The translations under genes were made by a program, and so were the position numbers. DNA of 64,000 nucleotides from DAITQM01 sp036832975. GTDB lineage: Bacteria; Pseudomonadota; Gammaproteobacteria; Xanthomonadales; Wenzhouxiangellaceae. Position 1 is the first letter of the stretch; the number at the start of each line of letters is the position of its first letter. The stretch is taken from positions 113,500-177,499 of the forward strand of contig DAITQM010000003.1 in NCBI GenBank assembly GCA_036832975.1, in the 5' to 3' direction. Of the stretch, positions 7,678 to 16,115 are shown piece after piece. Under the pieces are notes generated by a model. It saw only the letters and a program-made list of their open reading frames with translations, ran no database searches and was not told where the DNA came from.

Positions 7678-8934
7678 TTACAGCAACCCGGTGCTAAGCC
7701 ACGGCACGTAGGTGATGATCAACACGGCGGCCAGCAGGATCAGAAAAAACGGGATCGTGGCGCGGTAGATTTCGAGAATCGGGCGTGCGAAGCGGAAACT
7801 GCTGATGAACAGGTTCATGCCGACCGGCGGGGTGAAATAGCCGAGCTGCATGTTGGCGAGAAAGACGATGCCGAGGTGGGCCGGGTGGATCCCGTATTGC
7901 TGCGCCACCGGCAGCAACAGCGGGACGATCAACACCAGGGCGGAAAAGATATCGAGCATCATGCCGAGGACGAGCAGGAACAAGTTCAATAGGATCAGGA
8001 AAGTCAGGCGGCTGTCGATCATCGCGCTGACCCAGGCGAACAACCGGCTCGGCACCTGCTGATCGATCAGGTAATTGGTCGAGGCCAGCGAAACGCCGAG
8101 AATGACGAAAATCGCCCCGACCAGCATCATCGCCTCGGCGATCACCGCCGGCAGGCGGCCGAGCGGCACTTCGCGTTTGATCAGCGTCGTCGTGACCAGC
8201 ACCCAGGCGGCGGTCACCACCGCGGCTTCGGAAACCAGGAGCCAGCCGCCGTAAATGCCACCGAGCACGACGAACGGCAGCGGCAGTTCCCACGCCGCAT
8301 CGCGCAAAGTAGCTAAAATCGGTGGTCTGATTTTCCGCGCCGTGTCGTGCCGCCTGGTGCGCGCCGCCCAGACGGCAAGCAGGACGACCATCAATATCCC
8401 GGGCAGGATGCCGGCGATGAACAAGTCGTCGATGCTCGGCGCCGGACCGCTGGCCGTCTGCTGGGCGACGACCGCATAGAGGATCAACGGCAGCGACGGT
8501 GCGAACAACACGCCGAGACTGCCCGCGGTTGTGACCAGGCCCAGGCTGAAGCGATCGCCGTAGCCGGCCTGGCGCAAGGCTGGATAGAGCAAGGCGCCGA
8601 GAGCGACGATCGTCACGCCGGAGGCGCCGGTGAACGCCGTGAAGACCGCGCAGGTGGTCAGCGTCACGACGCCCAACCCGCCGGGCAGCCAGCCGAACAA
8701 TGCTTCGCTGACCGCGACCAGGCGGCGCGGCGCTTTCGATTCGCCAAGCAAATAACCGGCGAACGTGAACAACGGGATGGCCAGTAACACGGGCATATCG
8801 ACCAGCCGGAAGAACTCCAGCGCGACGATCGCTGAATCGAGTTCCTGGCTGCGGAAACCGCCGAGCGCGCCGAGCGCGATCACCGCGAACAACGGCGCGC
8901 CGAGCAACGCCAAGATGAGCAGCAGCAAGATCAC
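7678..8934 (-). CDS. dctM: TRAP transporter large permease DctM
   Basis: A 418-residue membrane protein with about 12 hydrophobic segments, the size and pattern of the DctM/SiaM large subunit that carries organic acids with Na+ or H+ from the binding protein. Typical blocks are FTFAGYLLGES, TGASGVTIVALGALLYPALR, GMMLDIFSALVLIVPLLLPV and GYFTPPVGMNLF. GTG at 8934 overlaps the DctQ stop (GTGA). Longer upstream reading is an out-of-frame shadow of dctQ. It is the last gene of the folD-tatT-dctP-dctQ-dctM run. Confidence 0.92.
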   Translation of the reverse strand: MILLLLILALLGAPLFAVIALGALGGFRSQELDSAIVALEFFRLVDMPVLLAIPLFTFAGYLLGESKAPRRLVAVSEALFGWLPGGLGVVTLTTCAVFTAFTGASGVTIVALGALLYPALRQAGYGDRFSLGLVTTAGSLGVLFAPSLPLILYAVVAQQTASGPAPSIDDLFIAGILPGILMVVLLAVWAARTRRHDTARKIRPPILATLRDAAWELPLPFVVLGGIYGGWLLVSEAAVVTAAWVLVTTTLIKREVPLGRLPAVIAEAMMLVGAIFVILGVSLASTNYLIDQQVPSRLFAWVSAMIDSRLTFLILLNLFLLVLGMMLDIFSALVLIVPLLLPVAQQYGIHPAHLGIVFLANMQLGYFTPPVGMNLFISSFRFARPILEIYRATIPFFLILLAAVLIITYVPWLSTGLL

Positions 8935-9452
8935 ACCGCGCCCTCCCGGCGGCCGGCCAGCGAGGCGACGGCATGCAACAGATATTGCAGCGCCATCAAG
9001 GCGAAAGCAAAAACGATCGGTAACTGCACGACATAGCGCGGCAACGGCCCGAGATCGGCGCCCGGCGCAAAACCGATCTCCAGGCGGACCATCGCAAACG
9101 CCGCCCACGCCAGCCAGCCGCTGGCCAGCGCCGCGGTCACATCGGCGAGAGCGGCGGCGATACGGCGGCCGCCGGCCGGCAGATAATGCGCCGCCAGATC
9201 GATGACGATGTGCCGCCGCCGGCGGGCCGCGACCAAAGCGCCGAGCAGCGCCACCCACAGCACCAGGATGCGGATCAAAACCTCGATATCGGGCGCCGCG
9301 CCGAAACCCAGGTTGCGGCTTGCGATCTGCCACAAGCCGAGCGCCAGCAATGCGCCGAACAATAGGGCCAGAAGATAAATCTCAAGGTCGGCGAACGCCG
9401 CGGCGATCTCGGCCAGCCACCGGCGCAGCGTCGTATGCGGCGGATTACTCAT
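8931..9452 (-). CDS. dctQ: TRAP transporter small permease DctQ
   Basis: About 173 residues with four hydrophobic segments, as in DctQ small subunits, and the RRRRHIVIDLAAHYLP motif that follows the second helix in this family. ATG at 9452 is chosen because it overlaps the dctP stop by 8 bp (ATGAGTAA); an upstream methionine at 9473 is possible. DctQ pairs with DctM in the inner membrane. Confidence 0.88.
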   Translation of the reverse strand: MSNPPHTTLRRWLAEIAAAFADLEIYLLALLFGALLALGLWQIASRNLGFGAAPDIEVLIRILVLWVALLGALVAARRRRHIVIDLAAHYLPAGGRRIAAALADVTAALASGWLAWAAFAMVRLEIGFAPGADLGPLPRYVVQLPIVFAFALMALQYLLHAVASLAGRREGAV

Positions 9453-10473
9453 TGGCCGCGGCACGCCGCGCACTCAACCGCTCTTCGACCCACCGGAGCG
9501 AGGGTTGATCGATTTTGCCGGCGGCGAGCAGTGCGTGGCGGACCTCGCGGGCCATCTTCTCCCACGCGCCGCGGCTGCCGCTATCGGGTTGGATGATCTC
9601 GATCCCCGAGTGGCGCAAAGCGGACCGGGCATCGGCGTTTTCCGCCGCGACGCGCCGGTCGAGCCGGCGCAAGGCGGCGGCGGTCTCGGCGACCAGCCGT
9701 TCGCGGTCGGCAGCGGCGAGCGGCGCCAGGGCGCGTTCCTGAAATATCACCCCGCTGACCGACAAGGCGATCGGCAAGTCGATCATATAGCGCACGCGAC
9801 TGTGCCATTGCAGCGCGATCAGGCCGCTCATTGTATTGACCACGGTATCGACCAAACCGGTCTGCAAGCCGGTATAGACCTCGGCGATCGGCAGCGGCAC
9901 TGCTTTGATGCCGGCCTTTGCCAACGTGTCGATCGTGATAATATCGCCTTGCGGCGCCCAGACCCGCGCCGTGGCGGCGAGTTCATCGGCGCTCGCCGCG
10001 CGGTGCCGGCTGTAGAGATAGACGATGCCGGAATTGGTGGTGCCGGCCAGGAGCAGTCCCTTGGCGGCGAACGCGGCGGCGATGCGCTGGTCGAGATCCG
10101 GACGCAGTGCCTCGAATTCGGCCTGATCGCGAAACAAAAAAGGCATCGAATACAGTTCCCCATCGCCGACGGTCGACGCCAGCTCGCCTAGCGAGGCCGC
10201 GGCGCCGTGGAGTTGGCCGAGCTGCATCTTGCGCAGCAACGTCGGCGTGTCGCCCATCACCCCGCCGGGATAAAAACGCAGCGCCACCCGTCCCTCGCTG
10301 TGCGTGGCGACCGCCTCGGCCGCGGCCTGCATTTCCTGCATCCAGACCGAGCCGGCCGGTGCCAGGGTGGCGACTTTCAGTGTCAGCCCCGCCGCCGCCG
10401 GCGATAGCGCGGCGCTGGCGACGAACACGCACAATACCTTGGCAATGACCGCGGGACGATCAGAAAAACGCAT
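9445..10473 (-). CDS. dctP: TRAP transporter periplasmic binding protein DctP
   Basis: A 342-residue secreted protein. The signal peptide ends near SPAAAGLTLKVATLAPAGSV. The conserved blocks RFYPGGVMGD, YSMPFLFRDQAEFEALRP and VYTGLQTGLVDTVVNT are typical of the DctP family; the arginine that usually clamps a carboxylate is expected in the region around TARVWAPQGD. It begins inside the end of tatT (14-bp overlap). The ligand is not evident, but pairing with TatT suggests the TatT-associated branch of TRAP systems. Confidence 0.9.
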   Translation of the reverse strand: MRFSDRPAVIAKVLCVFVASAALSPAAAGLTLKVATLAPAGSVWMQEMQAAAEAVATHSEGRVALRFYPGGVMGDTPTLLRKMQLGQLHGAAASLGELASTVGDGELYSMPFLFRDQAEFEALRPDLDQRIAAAFAAKGLLLAGTTNSGIVYLYSRHRAASADELAATARVWAPQGDIITIDTLAKAGIKAVPLPIAEVYTGLQTGLVDTVVNTMSGLIALQWHSRVRYMIDLPIALSVSGVIFQERALAPLAAADRERLVAETAAALRRLDRRVAAENADARSALRHSGIEIIQPDSGSRGAWEKMAREVRHALLAAGKIDQPSLRWVEERLSARRAAANE

Positions 10474-11326
10474 CTGCTTCCTCCAATAATTGCTTGGCCC
10501 GCGCCTTGGCGAGCTGATTGGTGAGTTTGAATTCGGGGATATCGACCTTGGCGTCCAGCACTTCGTGCAGCAAGCAGTCGTGCAATTCGCGGTCGAACAC
10601 CATGCGGGCGTATTGTTCGGCGTAATAGACCTTGATCAGCAGGTTGTGACCGGCCGAACGCTCCACCGCCAAGCGGTAATAGCGGCGCGCCCCATCGAGA
10701 TCGCCGCCGACCGCCGCCGGCCGCTGCGAATTGAGCACGGCGAGATAAAGATACGGCGCGCCGTCATCGAGCGCCGGCGCCAGATCGACCACCCGGCGCA
10801 GCAACAGTTCGACCTTGGGCAGATCGGCGAGGGCATCGTATGCCGCGCTGTACGCCTGCACCCAGCCGGCCCACACCGTCGCATAGCGATAAGCGGCTTC
10901 GATATCGGCCTGGCCGGTGGCCAGCACGATGGGTTCGAAATCGAGGTAGGGCCGGTCGAGCGCCGCGCACAACGTCTCATCTTCGACGCACAGGCCGCGG
11001 CGGGCATAGCTCAACGCCCGGTCGGCCAGGCGCTTTTGCCGCTCCGGTTCGGCGACGAACAGGCCACTGTAAACACTGTACAAGCGTGCCGTATCGAACA
11101 GCAGATCGGCATTGTCCGGCTGGCTGCGGAGCAACGCTTCGAGCAACAACATCCAGGCCGGCAGCGCGGCGGCGACGGTTTCCGGATCGTCGTGGCTCTG
11201 GATCGCGGCGCCGAGATCGGCGGCCAACTCGCTGCTCGCCTGGCGCATGATCGCGCCGCAGCCGGCGAGCACGCCGGCCAGAACGCCTGCGAGGAGCGAT
11301 AACAGTAGGATCGAACGGGATTTCAA
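10460..11326 (-). CDS. tatT: TatT-like TRAP-associated TPR lipoprotein
   Basis: A 288-residue lipoprotein with lipobox LAGVLAGC and TPR-like helical repeats (LLFDTARLYSVYSGLF, AYRYATVWAGWVQAYSAAYD, YLYLAVLNSQRP). This matches the TRAP-T component described in Treponema, a trimeric periplasmic partner of DctP thought to help deliver hydrophobic ligands. Start overlaps the folD stop (ATGA); its 3' end overlaps dctP. Confidence 0.85.
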   Translation of the reverse strand: MKSRSILLLSLLAGVLAGVLAGCGAIMRQASSELAADLGAAIQSHDDPETVAAALPAWMLLLEALLRSQPDNADLLFDTARLYSVYSGLFVAEPERQKRLADRALSYARRGLCVEDETLCAALDRPYLDFEPIVLATGQADIEAAYRYATVWAGWVQAYSAAYDALADLPKVELLLRRVVDLAPALDDGAPYLYLAVLNSQRPAAVGGDLDGARRYYRLAVERSAGHNLLIKVYYAEQYARMVFDRELHDCLLHEVLDAKVDIPEFKLTNQLAKARAKQLLEEADAFF

Positions 11327-12195
11327 TAGAATGAACCGCCTTTGCCGACGACCGCCAAACCGGCGGCTTCGAGCGTGTTTTGCAACAGAGCGCTGACCGT
11401 CATCGGCCCAACGCCGCCCGGCACCGGGGTGATCCAGGCGACGCGTTCGCCGGCCGCGGCAAAATCGAGATCCCCGGTCACCCGACCGTCAGCCAGGCGA
11501 TGGATGCCGACGTCGATCGCCACCGCTTCCGGCTGCAACCAGGCCGGATCGATGACGCCGCGCTTACCGGTGGCGACGACGAGGAACTCCGCCATTTTGA
11601 CATGCGCCGCCAGATCGCGGGTGAAGCGGTGGGCGATCGTCACGGTCGCCCCGCCGAGCAGCAATTCCAGCGCCATCGGCCGGCCGACAATGTTCGAGGC
11701 GCCGACCACGACGGCATGACGGCCCATCACTTCCAGCCCGTAATGGGCCAGCAGGTACATGATGCCGCGCGGCGTTGACGGCCGAAGCCCAGGCTGGCGC
11801 AGCGCCAAACGGCCGATATTGTACGCATGGAAGCCATCGACGTCCTTGTGGGCCGCGATGCGGTTCAGTATCCGGGCCTGGTCGAGGTGCGGCGGCAGCG
11901 GCAACTGGACGAGAATGCCGTCGATCGCCGGGTCTTCGTTCAATTCGTCGATCAGGGCCAACAGCGCATCGCTCTCGACCGCCGCCGGCAGATCGTAAGC
12001 CACCGAATGCACCCCGGCGCGCCCGCACGCCTGGCGTTTGTTGCGGACATAGATCGCCGACGCCGGATCGTCGCCGACCAGGATCACCGCCAGCCCCGGC
12101 GGCCGGCCGCCGGTGGCGCAATGGGCGGCGATCGTAGCGGCGATCTCGGCCTGCCACAAGGCCGCGACAGATTTGCCGTCGAGGAGTCTGGCCAT
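11323..12195 (-). CDS. folD: Methylenetetrahydrofolate dehydrogenase/cyclohydrolase FolD
   Basis: A 290-residue bifunctional enzyme interconverting 5,10-methylene- and 10-formyl-THF with NADP. The catalytic YVRNKRQACGRAG region, GILVQLPLP, KDVDGFHAYNIGRL, the nucleotide-binding VVGASNIVGRPMA and the C-terminal ITPVPGGVGPMT are all present. The usual PCTP motif reads PSTP here. It is the first gene of a fully overlapping run into the TRAP genes, an unusual partner for folate metabolism and possibly only a shared promoter. Confidence 0.93.
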   Translation of the reverse strand: MARLLDGKSVAALWQAEIAATIAAHCATGGRPPGLAVILVGDDPASAIYVRNKRQACGRAGVHSVAYDLPAAVESDALLALIDELNEDPAIDGILVQLPLPPHLDQARILNRIAAHKDVDGFHAYNIGRLALRQPGLRPSTPRGIMYLLAHYGLEVMGRHAVVVGASNIVGRPMALELLLGGATVTIAHRFTRDLAAHVKMAEFLVVATGKRGVIDPAWLQPEAVAIDVGIHRLADGRVTGDLDFAAAGERVAWITPVPGGVGPMTVSALLQNTLEAAGLAVVGKGGSFY

Positions 12196-12242
12196 GATCC
12201 TTCCGCGTCCACGGATCGGCTATTGTAATCATTCGCCGCAGC

Positions 12243-13325
12243 TCAGGAAATCAGCATGGCATCGCCGTAGCTGTAAAAACGATACTCGCGGTCGATCGCA
12301 CGGCGATAAGCATCCAGGACTTCACGATAACCGCCGAAAGCGCAGACCAACATCAGCAGCGTCGAGCGCGGCAGATGAAAATTGGTCAGCAGCGCATCGA
12401 TCACACGCCACCGATAGCCAGGATAGATAAATAAATCCGTCATCCCAGAACAGGCGCGGAGCGGGCCGGCGGCGGCCGACTCCAGGGCGCGGGCGGTGGT
12501 CGTGCCGGCGGCGATCACCCGGCCGCCGCGCGCCCTGGCCCGTTCAATGGCCGCCACCGTCTCGCCGCTCACCTCGAACCATTCGCCGTGCATCCGGTGG
12601 CGGCGCAGGTCATCGACTCTGACCGGCTGAAACGTACCGGCGCCGACGTGCAACGTCAACGCCGTGCGCTCGATGCCGCGGGCGGCCAGCGCGTCCAGCA
12701 GCGCGGCATCGAAATGCAGGCCGGCGGTCGGGGCTGCCACCGAACCGGCGTGGCGGGCGTAAACGGTCTGATAGCGTTCGCGGTCGGCGGCTTGTGGCAA
12801 ACGCCCGAGATAGGGCGGCAGCGGCACCTCGCCCCAGCGCTCGAACAGCACGGCCGCCGGTTCCGCGGCCTGGAAAACGAAAAAATCGCCATCCCGGCCG
12901 AGACATTCGATTTCGCCCGGCCTGCCTGCCCGCCCCCGGCCGCCACCCACCCCTGAACCCGTACTGTCATCTGGGCCACCGACCACGATCCGGGTGCCGG
13001 AGCGCGGCGGTTTTCCCGCTCCGGCCTGGGCCAGGAAACGGTGATGGTCCAGGAAACGCTCAAGCAGGATCTCGACCCGGCCGCCGGTCGTCTTGCGGCC
13101 GCGCAGTCGGGCCGGCAGGACGCGCGTTTCGTTGACGACGAGCAGATCGCCCGGTGCCAGCAATCCCGGCAGATCGCGGAACACGCGGTCCGTGACACGG
13201 CCCGTGGCCCGCTCGAGATGCAAAAGACGCGAAGCGCTGCGCTCGGACGACGGGTGGCGGGCGATCAAATGCGGCGGCAGGTCATAGTCGTAGGCGGCAA
13301 GCGACAGGAGGTCAACCGTGGGCAT
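12243..13325 (-). CDS. queA: tRNA ribosyltransferase-isomerase QueA
   Basis: A 360-residue enzyme of queuosine synthesis that transfers and isomerises the ribosyl group of SAM onto preQ1 in tRNA. The N-terminus YDLPPHLIARHPSSERSASR, VVNETRVLPARLRG, APTAGLHFD, LHVGAGTFQPV and NFHLPRSTLLMLV are family hallmarks. A glycine/arginine-rich stretch near residues 118-137 (DDSTGSGVGGGRGRAGRPGE) looks longer than the usual loop. ATG at 13325 gives the usual length; the frame stays open far upstream but that part is antisense to kynU. It diverges from kynU. Confidence 0.93.
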   Translation of the reverse strand: MPTVDLLSLAAYDYDLPPHLIARHPSSERSASRLLHLERATGRVTDRVFRDLPGLLAPGDLLVVNETRVLPARLRGRKTTGGRVEILLERFLDHHRFLAQAGAGKPPRSGTRIVVGGPDDSTGSGVGGGRGRAGRPGEIECLGRDGDFFVFQAAEPAAVLFERWGEVPLPPYLGRLPQAADRERYQTVYARHAGSVAAPTAGLHFDAALLDALAARGIERTALTLHVGAGTFQPVRVDDLRRHRMHGEWFEVSGETVAAIERARARGGRVIAAGTTTARALESAAAGPLRACSGMTDLFIYPGYRWRVIDALLTNFHLPRSTLLMLVCAFGGYREVLDAYRRAIDREYRFYSYGDAMLIS

Positions 13326-13463
13326 CGGTACTCGATTGCATGGCTTATGGGCGGGCGCATGATGCCATGATCGAGCGAACCGTGAAGGCCCGAGGGATTC
13401 CTGGGATAATGCCGTCATCTTCCTCAAGATCCACGTCGAACCCGACGCGCCACCGCCACAGCC

Positions 13464-14744
13464 ATGACCCCCACAACCGCCCGCGATACCGCCCGCCGCC
13501 TGGACGCCGATGACTCGCTTGCCGTCTGGCGCCGCGAATATGCTATTCCCACCGGTCCCGACGGCCGCCCGTGGCGTTATTTCTGCGGCCATTCCCTCGG
13601 CCTGATGCCGCACGCCGTACCGGCGGCGATCGAGGCGATGACCGCTCAATGGCGTGACCATGCGGTCGATGGACATTTCAAAGGGCCGCATGCCTGGCTC
13701 GAATTCGCCGAACAGCAGCGTCCGGCGCTCGCCCGCCTGGTGGGTGCCGAGCCGGCCGAGGTCGTGCTGATGAACGCGCTGACCGTCAATCTGCACTTGC
13801 TGCTGGCCGGGTTTTACCGGCCGGCCGGGCGGCGCCGGCAACTCGTGATCGAGCACGGCGCTTTTCCATCCGACCGCTACGCCGTCCAGAGCCAGATCCG
13901 ATGGCACGGCCTGGATCCGGATGCCGAGTTGATCGAGATCGCCCCGCAACAGGGCGGCACCACGCACGGCGTCGACGGCCTGGAACGCTATCTGGCCGGT
14001 CACGGCGACGAAGTGGCGCTGGTTCTTTGGCCCGGCGTGCAATACCTGACCGGTGAAGCCTTCGATCTCAGGCGCATCGCCGAGCGGGTCCACGCCGCCG
14101 GTGCCCTGATCTGTTTCGATCTCGCCCACGCCGCCGGTAATAGCCCGCTGGCCTTGTCGGCAAGCGGCATCGACGGCGCTGTCTGGTGCAGCTACAAGTA
14201 CCTGAACGGCGGTCCCGGAGCGCTGGCCGGTATGTTCATCCACCAGCGCCATCACAACGAAAAGCAATTGCATCTCGGCGGTTGGTGGGGCGTCGATGTC
14301 GCCGAACGTTTCGCGATGCGCGCCGAATTCCACCCTGCCGGCGACGCGCGGGCCTGGCAGATCAGCAATCCGCCGATCATGACGCTGGCGGCGCAAAGCG
14401 TGGCGCTCGATCATTTCGCTGCCGCCGGCATGGCAAACCTTAGGGACAAATCGTTGTCATTGACCGGCTTTCTGGAACACCTGATCGACGAGCGGCTCGG
14501 CGACCGTGTCGCGATCGTCACGCCGCGCCAACCCGAACGCCGCGGCGCCCAGCTTTCGCTGCGCATCACACAACCCGGCTGTGCGGCGCGTGACGTCCAG
14601 CAAGCGCTCGCCGGGCATGGGGTGATCGCCGATTTTAGAATGCCCGATATCATCCGCCTGGCGCCGGTGCCGCTGTATAACACCCACGAAGATGTGTTCG
14701 ACGCCGTCGAAGCCCTGCACGCAGTACTCACCGAACGGCAATGA
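13464..14744 (+). CDS. kynU: Kynureninase
   Basis: A 426-residue PLP enzyme cleaving kynurenine or 3-hydroxykynurenine to (hydroxy)anthranilate and alanine. The lysine of CSYKYLNGGPG (about residue 245) is the Schiff-base residue, with FDLAHAAGN upstream supplying the PLP aspartate and ISNPPIMTLAAQ near the C-terminal domain. Together with the downstream kmo it converts kynurenine towards 3-hydroxyanthranilate, used for NAD synthesis in some bacteria. It overlaps kmo by 4 bp. No tryptophan dioxygenase or kynurenine formamidase is in the window. Confidence 0.93.
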   Translation: MTPTTARDTARRLDADDSLAVWRREYAIPTGPDGRPWRYFCGHSLGLMPHAVPAAIEAMTAQWRDHAVDGHFKGPHAWLEFAEQQRPALARLVGAEPAEVVLMNALTVNLHLLLAGFYRPAGRRRQLVIEHGAFPSDRYAVQSQIRWHGLDPDAELIEIAPQQGGTTHGVDGLERYLAGHGDEVALVLWPGVQYLTGEAFDLRRIAERVHAAGALICFDLAHAAGNSPLALSASGIDGAVWCSYKYLNGGPGALAGMFIHQRHHNEKQLHLGGWWGVDVAERFAMRAEFHPAGDARAWQISNPPIMTLAAQSVALDHFAAAGMANLRDKSLSLTGFLEHLIDERLGDRVAIVTPRQPERRGAQLSLRITQPGCAARDVQQALAGHGVIADFRMPDIIRLAPVPLYNTHEDVFDAVEALHAVLTERQ

Positions 14745-16096
14745 AAAGCGCCCCCGATGCGCCGCCGCCATGGACGATCGCCGGCGGCGGCCTGGCCGGC
14801 ACTCTGCTGGCCCTCGAACTGGCCGCGCGCGGCGCGCCGGTGCGCCTCATCGAGCGCCACCCGGACCCGGATATCGAAACCATCCCGAGCGGCCGCTCGA
14901 TCAATCTGGCCCTGGCACGGCGCGGCTTGAAAGCGCTCGCCGGCGCCGGCCTCGAAGCCGAAATCAAGGGCTGCGCCATACCGATGCGCGGCCGGATGAT
15001 CCACGACAACGGCGGGGCGGCCCACTTCCAGCCCTACAGCCGGCACCCGGAACGCTTTTTATACAGCATTCAGCGAGATAAGCTAAACCGGATTCTGCTC
15101 GACCGGGCCCGCCGCCAACCTGAAATCGAGCTGCAGTTCGAACGGCAACTGACCGGCATCGACTGGCCCACGCGCCGCCTGCAACTGCAATGCTGGCGCA
15201 ACCGGCAAACGGTGACACTGCCATATGACCGGTTGATCGGCTGCGACGGCGCCGGCTCCGGCGTGCGCCGGGCGATCGACAGCGCTACCGGCGAGACAAG
15301 CCGCGTCGACTGGTTAACCCACGGCTATCGCGAATTCACTTTACGCGCCGCGCTCGCCGCGGGCGAAAACGAGCGCCAGGCGCTGCACATCTGGCCGCGC
15401 GGCGAATGGATGCTGATCGCGCTGCCCAACGTCGATGGCAGCTTCACCGCGACATTGTTCATGGAGCGCGACGCGCTCGCCGCGCTGGACGATGATCCAG
15501 AACGCTGGCGGGTGTTATTCGCCACGCATTTCGCCGACGCCCTGCCCTATCTGGAACGTCTCGAACACGATCTCGCACACAATCCCGCCGGCCGCCTGGG
15601 CACGGTCCATGCCGCCCGCTGGTACCATCGCGGAGCCTTGCTGCTCGGCGATGCCGCACACGCCGTCGTGCCGTTTCACGGCCAGGGAATGAACGCCGCT
15701 TTCGAAGACGTCAGCCTGCTCGTCAGTGCCCTCGACCGCGGCGCGGCGTGGCCGGCGCTGGCCGCCGGTTTTCAAGCCCGGCGCCAGCCGGACACCGACG
15801 CCTTGGCCCGGATGGCCCTCGACAATTACCGCGAGATGCGGGCCGCGGTGCGCGACCCCGGCTTTATGGCACGCAAAGCCCTCGAATGGCAACTGGAAAA
15901 CGACTTCCCCGAACGCTTTATGCCGCGCTACGACATGGTGATGTTCAGCGACCTGCCGTACGCCGTGGCCGAAGCGCGGGGTGCGGTTCAGCTTTCAATC
16001 ATAGATGAGCTGATCGATCTCAATAAATCTGCCGCCTTCACCGCTCGGGCGCAGGCGGCGATCGAAACGCAACTGCCCGCCTTACCGGCCCTATAG
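14741..16096 (+). CDS. kmo: Kynurenine 3-monooxygenase
   Basis: A 451-residue flavoprotein hydroxylase using NADPH and O2 on kynurenine. The N-terminal FAD-binding TIAGGGLAGTLLALELAARG, the SINLALARRGLKAL block with GRMIH, and the LLLGDAAHAVVPFHGQGMNA motif are diagnostic. A C-terminal hydrophobic part typical of membrane-anchored homologues is not evident. Translationally coupled to kynU (ATGA overlap). The next gene converges from the minus strand 20 bp away. Confidence 0.92.
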   Translation: MKSAPDAPPPWTIAGGGLAGTLLALELAARGAPVRLIERHPDPDIETIPSGRSINLALARRGLKALAGAGLEAEIKGCAIPMRGRMIHDNGGAAHFQPYSRHPERFLYSIQRDKLNRILLDRARRQPEIELQFERQLTGIDWPTRRLQLQCWRNRQTVTLPYDRLIGCDGAGSGVRRAIDSATGETSRVDWLTHGYREFTLRAALAAGENERQALHIWPRGEWMLIALPNVDGSFTATLFMERDALAALDDDPERWRVLFATHFADALPYLERLEHDLAHNPAGRLGTVHAARWYHRGALLLGDAAHAVVPFHGQGMNAAFEDVSLLVSALDRGAAWPALAAGFQARRQPDTDALARMALDNYREMRAAVRDPGFMARKALEWQLENDFPERFMPRYDMVMFSDLPYAVAEARGAVQLSIIDELIDLNKSAAFTARAQAAIETQLPALPAL

Positions 16097-16115
16097 AATG
16101 GGATGGATGAGCGCT

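Noticed and set aside
12243..14414. Very long reading of queA extending upstream into kynU
   Set aside because: The extra N-terminal part is antisense to kynU; QueA homology begins exactly at MPTVDLLSLAAYDYDLPP.
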